NCBI GenBank assembly: GCA_009702205.1
Contig: WLIM01000050.1
Coordinates: forward strand, 1-7,658
From: Actinomycetota bacterium
GTDB lineage: Bacteria; Actinomycetota; Actinomycetes; Nanopelagicales; Nanopelagicaceae
Length of the DNA stretch: 7,658 nucleotides
Direction: 5' to 3'
Of this stretch, positions 6,800 through 7,658 are shown piece by piece. The notes beneath the pieces are model-generated. The model did not search any database. It was not told the DNA's origin and worked only from the letters and a program-made list of their open reading frames with translations. The position numbers were made by a program, and so were the translations under genes. Numbering within the stretch: the stretch's first letter is position 1; every line of letters begins with the position of its first letter.

Positions 6800-7639
6800 A
6801 TGCGTATCGATGTTATGAAAACCTATAAGTTATTTATCAATGGTAATTTCCCAAGAAGTGAATCAGGTCGAGTTTATGAAATCCTAGATTCCAAAGGAAA
6901 ATTCCTAGCTAATCCATGCAATGGTTCAAGAAAAGATTTGCGTGAATCAGTTGTCGCAGCGCGCGCTGCCCATGGCGGATGGTCGAGTGCTACGGCATTT
7001 AATCGTGGTCAAGTTCTTTACCGAGTAGCTGAAATTATGCAAGGTCGTATCGACCAATTTGTTGCTGAGATAGTTGCCCAAGAAGGCGTAACACCAGCGG
7101 CTGCAAAAATTCAAGTTCAAACTGCTATCGATACTTGGGTTTGGTATGCCGGTTGGTGCGACAAGATTGATTCCATATCTGGATCAACCAATCCAGTATC
7201 TGGCCCATTTTACAATTTCTCAATTCCAGAAAGTCTTGGTGTTGTTGCCATTTTCGCAGACTCCAAACCATCACTTCTTAGCTTGGTCTCTGCCCTTGCT
7301 CCAGTAATTGCAACCGGAAATACTGCAGTTCTAATAGCAAGCCAAAAATATCCATTATGTGCAATCACACTTGCGGAATGTTTAGCAACAAGTGATGTAC
7401 CAGCCGGAGTTGTAAATATTCTCACCGGAAAATCAGACCAATTTGTTACTTGGGTTGGCTCACACATGGAAATTGATGGCGTGGATGCTACTGGCCTTGG
7501 AAGTAAAGATTTAGCTGAGATTAAAGAGCTTGGTTCTGAGAACCTAAAGCGTGTCTACTCATTCGGGGATTCAAAATCTACAAAGCGGATGACTAGCTTT
7601 ATGGAAGTTAAAACCGTCTGGCACACAGTCGGAATTTAA
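6800..7639 (+). CDS. Short non-catalytic aldehyde dehydrogenase-like protein, ALDH16-like C-terminal domain
   Basis: The 279-residue protein aligns with the N-terminal NAD-binding half of aldehyde dehydrogenases: LFINGNF (11-17), a WYAGWCDKI segment (115-123), ESLGVVAIF (144-152), LAPVIATGNTAVL (166-178) and VPAGVVNILTG (200-210). It lacks what catalysis needs. The WNFP asparagine site reads DSKP (154-157), the KPAE lysine is lost (ASQ, 180-182), the FTGST loop is altered, and the whole nucleophile-cysteine domain is absent. It ends in VKTVWHTVGI, which resembles from memory the end of the pseudo-catalytic second domain of ALDH16 proteins. The frame is clean, codon use matches its neighbours and it has its own ribosome site, so it looks like a maintained protein and not a decaying remnant. 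It probably binds or stabilises the upstream dehydrogenase as a structural partner. That role is inferred. Confidence 0.85.
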   Translation: MRIDVMKTYKLFINGNFPRSESGRVYEILDSKGKFLANPCNGSRKDLRESVVAARAAHGGWSSATAFNRGQVLYRVAEIMQGRIDQFVAEIVAQEGVTPAAAKIQVQTAIDTWVWYAGWCDKIDSISGSTNPVSGPFYNFSIPESLGVVAIFADSKPSLLSLVSALAPVIATGNTAVLIASQKYPLCAITLAECLATSDVPAGVVNILTGKSDQFVTWVGSHMEIDGVDATGLGSKDLAEIKELGSENLKRVYSFGDSKSTKRMTSFMEVKTVWHTVGI

Positions 7640-7658
7640 GAGTTACTTAACTAGCGCT

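Noticed and set aside
6800..7639. Short ALDH as a frameshifted or truncated pseudogene
   Set aside because: Only 19 bases follow in the window, so a missing distal piece cannot be wholly excluded. However, the protein has lost active-site residues also in its remaining half, ends like ALDH16 second domains, and has a good ribosome site; a recent truncation would keep the motifs.
7636..7653. Short inverted repeats (AGTTA-CT-TAACT) after the last stop as a terminator
   Set aside because: The stem is only 5 AT-rich pairs with no following T-run before the window ends, too weak to call.

Overview
The window looks like a compact, low-to-moderate GC actinobacterial chromosome. The evidence is the acyl-CoA carboxylase cluster accD-accE-maf-accA, with its small epsilon subunit and a Maf gene inside it, which is an actinobacterial arrangement. 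Genes are packed with 1-4 base overlaps and almost no intergenic DNA. Start regions mostly lack Shine-Dalgarno sequences, and AT-rich codons are common. A streamlined freshwater actinobacterium of the Nanopelagicales (acI) type would fit, but that assignment is an inference. No mobile element, tRNA, rRNA or CRISPR array is visible.

Layout. Positions 1-226 (minus strand) hold the N-terminal part of a biotin-protein ligase (birA), cut by the window edge. A 70-base divergent promoter region (227-296) follows. On the plus strand comes the carboxylase operon: carboxyltransferase beta subunit (297-1868), a 55-residue epsilon subunit (1868-2035), Maf nucleotide pyrophosphatase (2035-2655) and the biotin carboxylase/biotin carrier alpha subunit (2652-4367). 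A 23-base gap with a good candidate promoter separates this from a second unit: deoxyribose-phosphate aldolase deoC (4391-5338), a full-length aldehyde dehydrogenase (5344-6798) and a short, catalytically empty aldehyde dehydrogenase-like protein (6800-7639). The last 19 bases contain no gene.

How the genes work together. BirA would attach biotin to Lys536 of the alpha subunit, which with the beta and epsilon subunits forms the acyl-CoA carboxylase that makes malonyl-CoA and/or methylmalonyl-CoA. In the second unit DeoC splits deoxyribose 5-phosphate into glyceraldehyde 3-phosphate and acetaldehyde, and the adjacent dehydrogenase is well placed to oxidise the acetaldehyde to acetate.

The most interesting point is that the two dehydrogenase genes together match the two-domain architecture of the ALDH16 family (active-type ALDH domain plus a truncated, non-catalytic ALDH-like domain), here encoded as two separate adjacent genes. 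The two transcription units also both begin with GTG placed 6 bases after a TANNNT -10-like hexamer, which suggests leaderless mRNAs.
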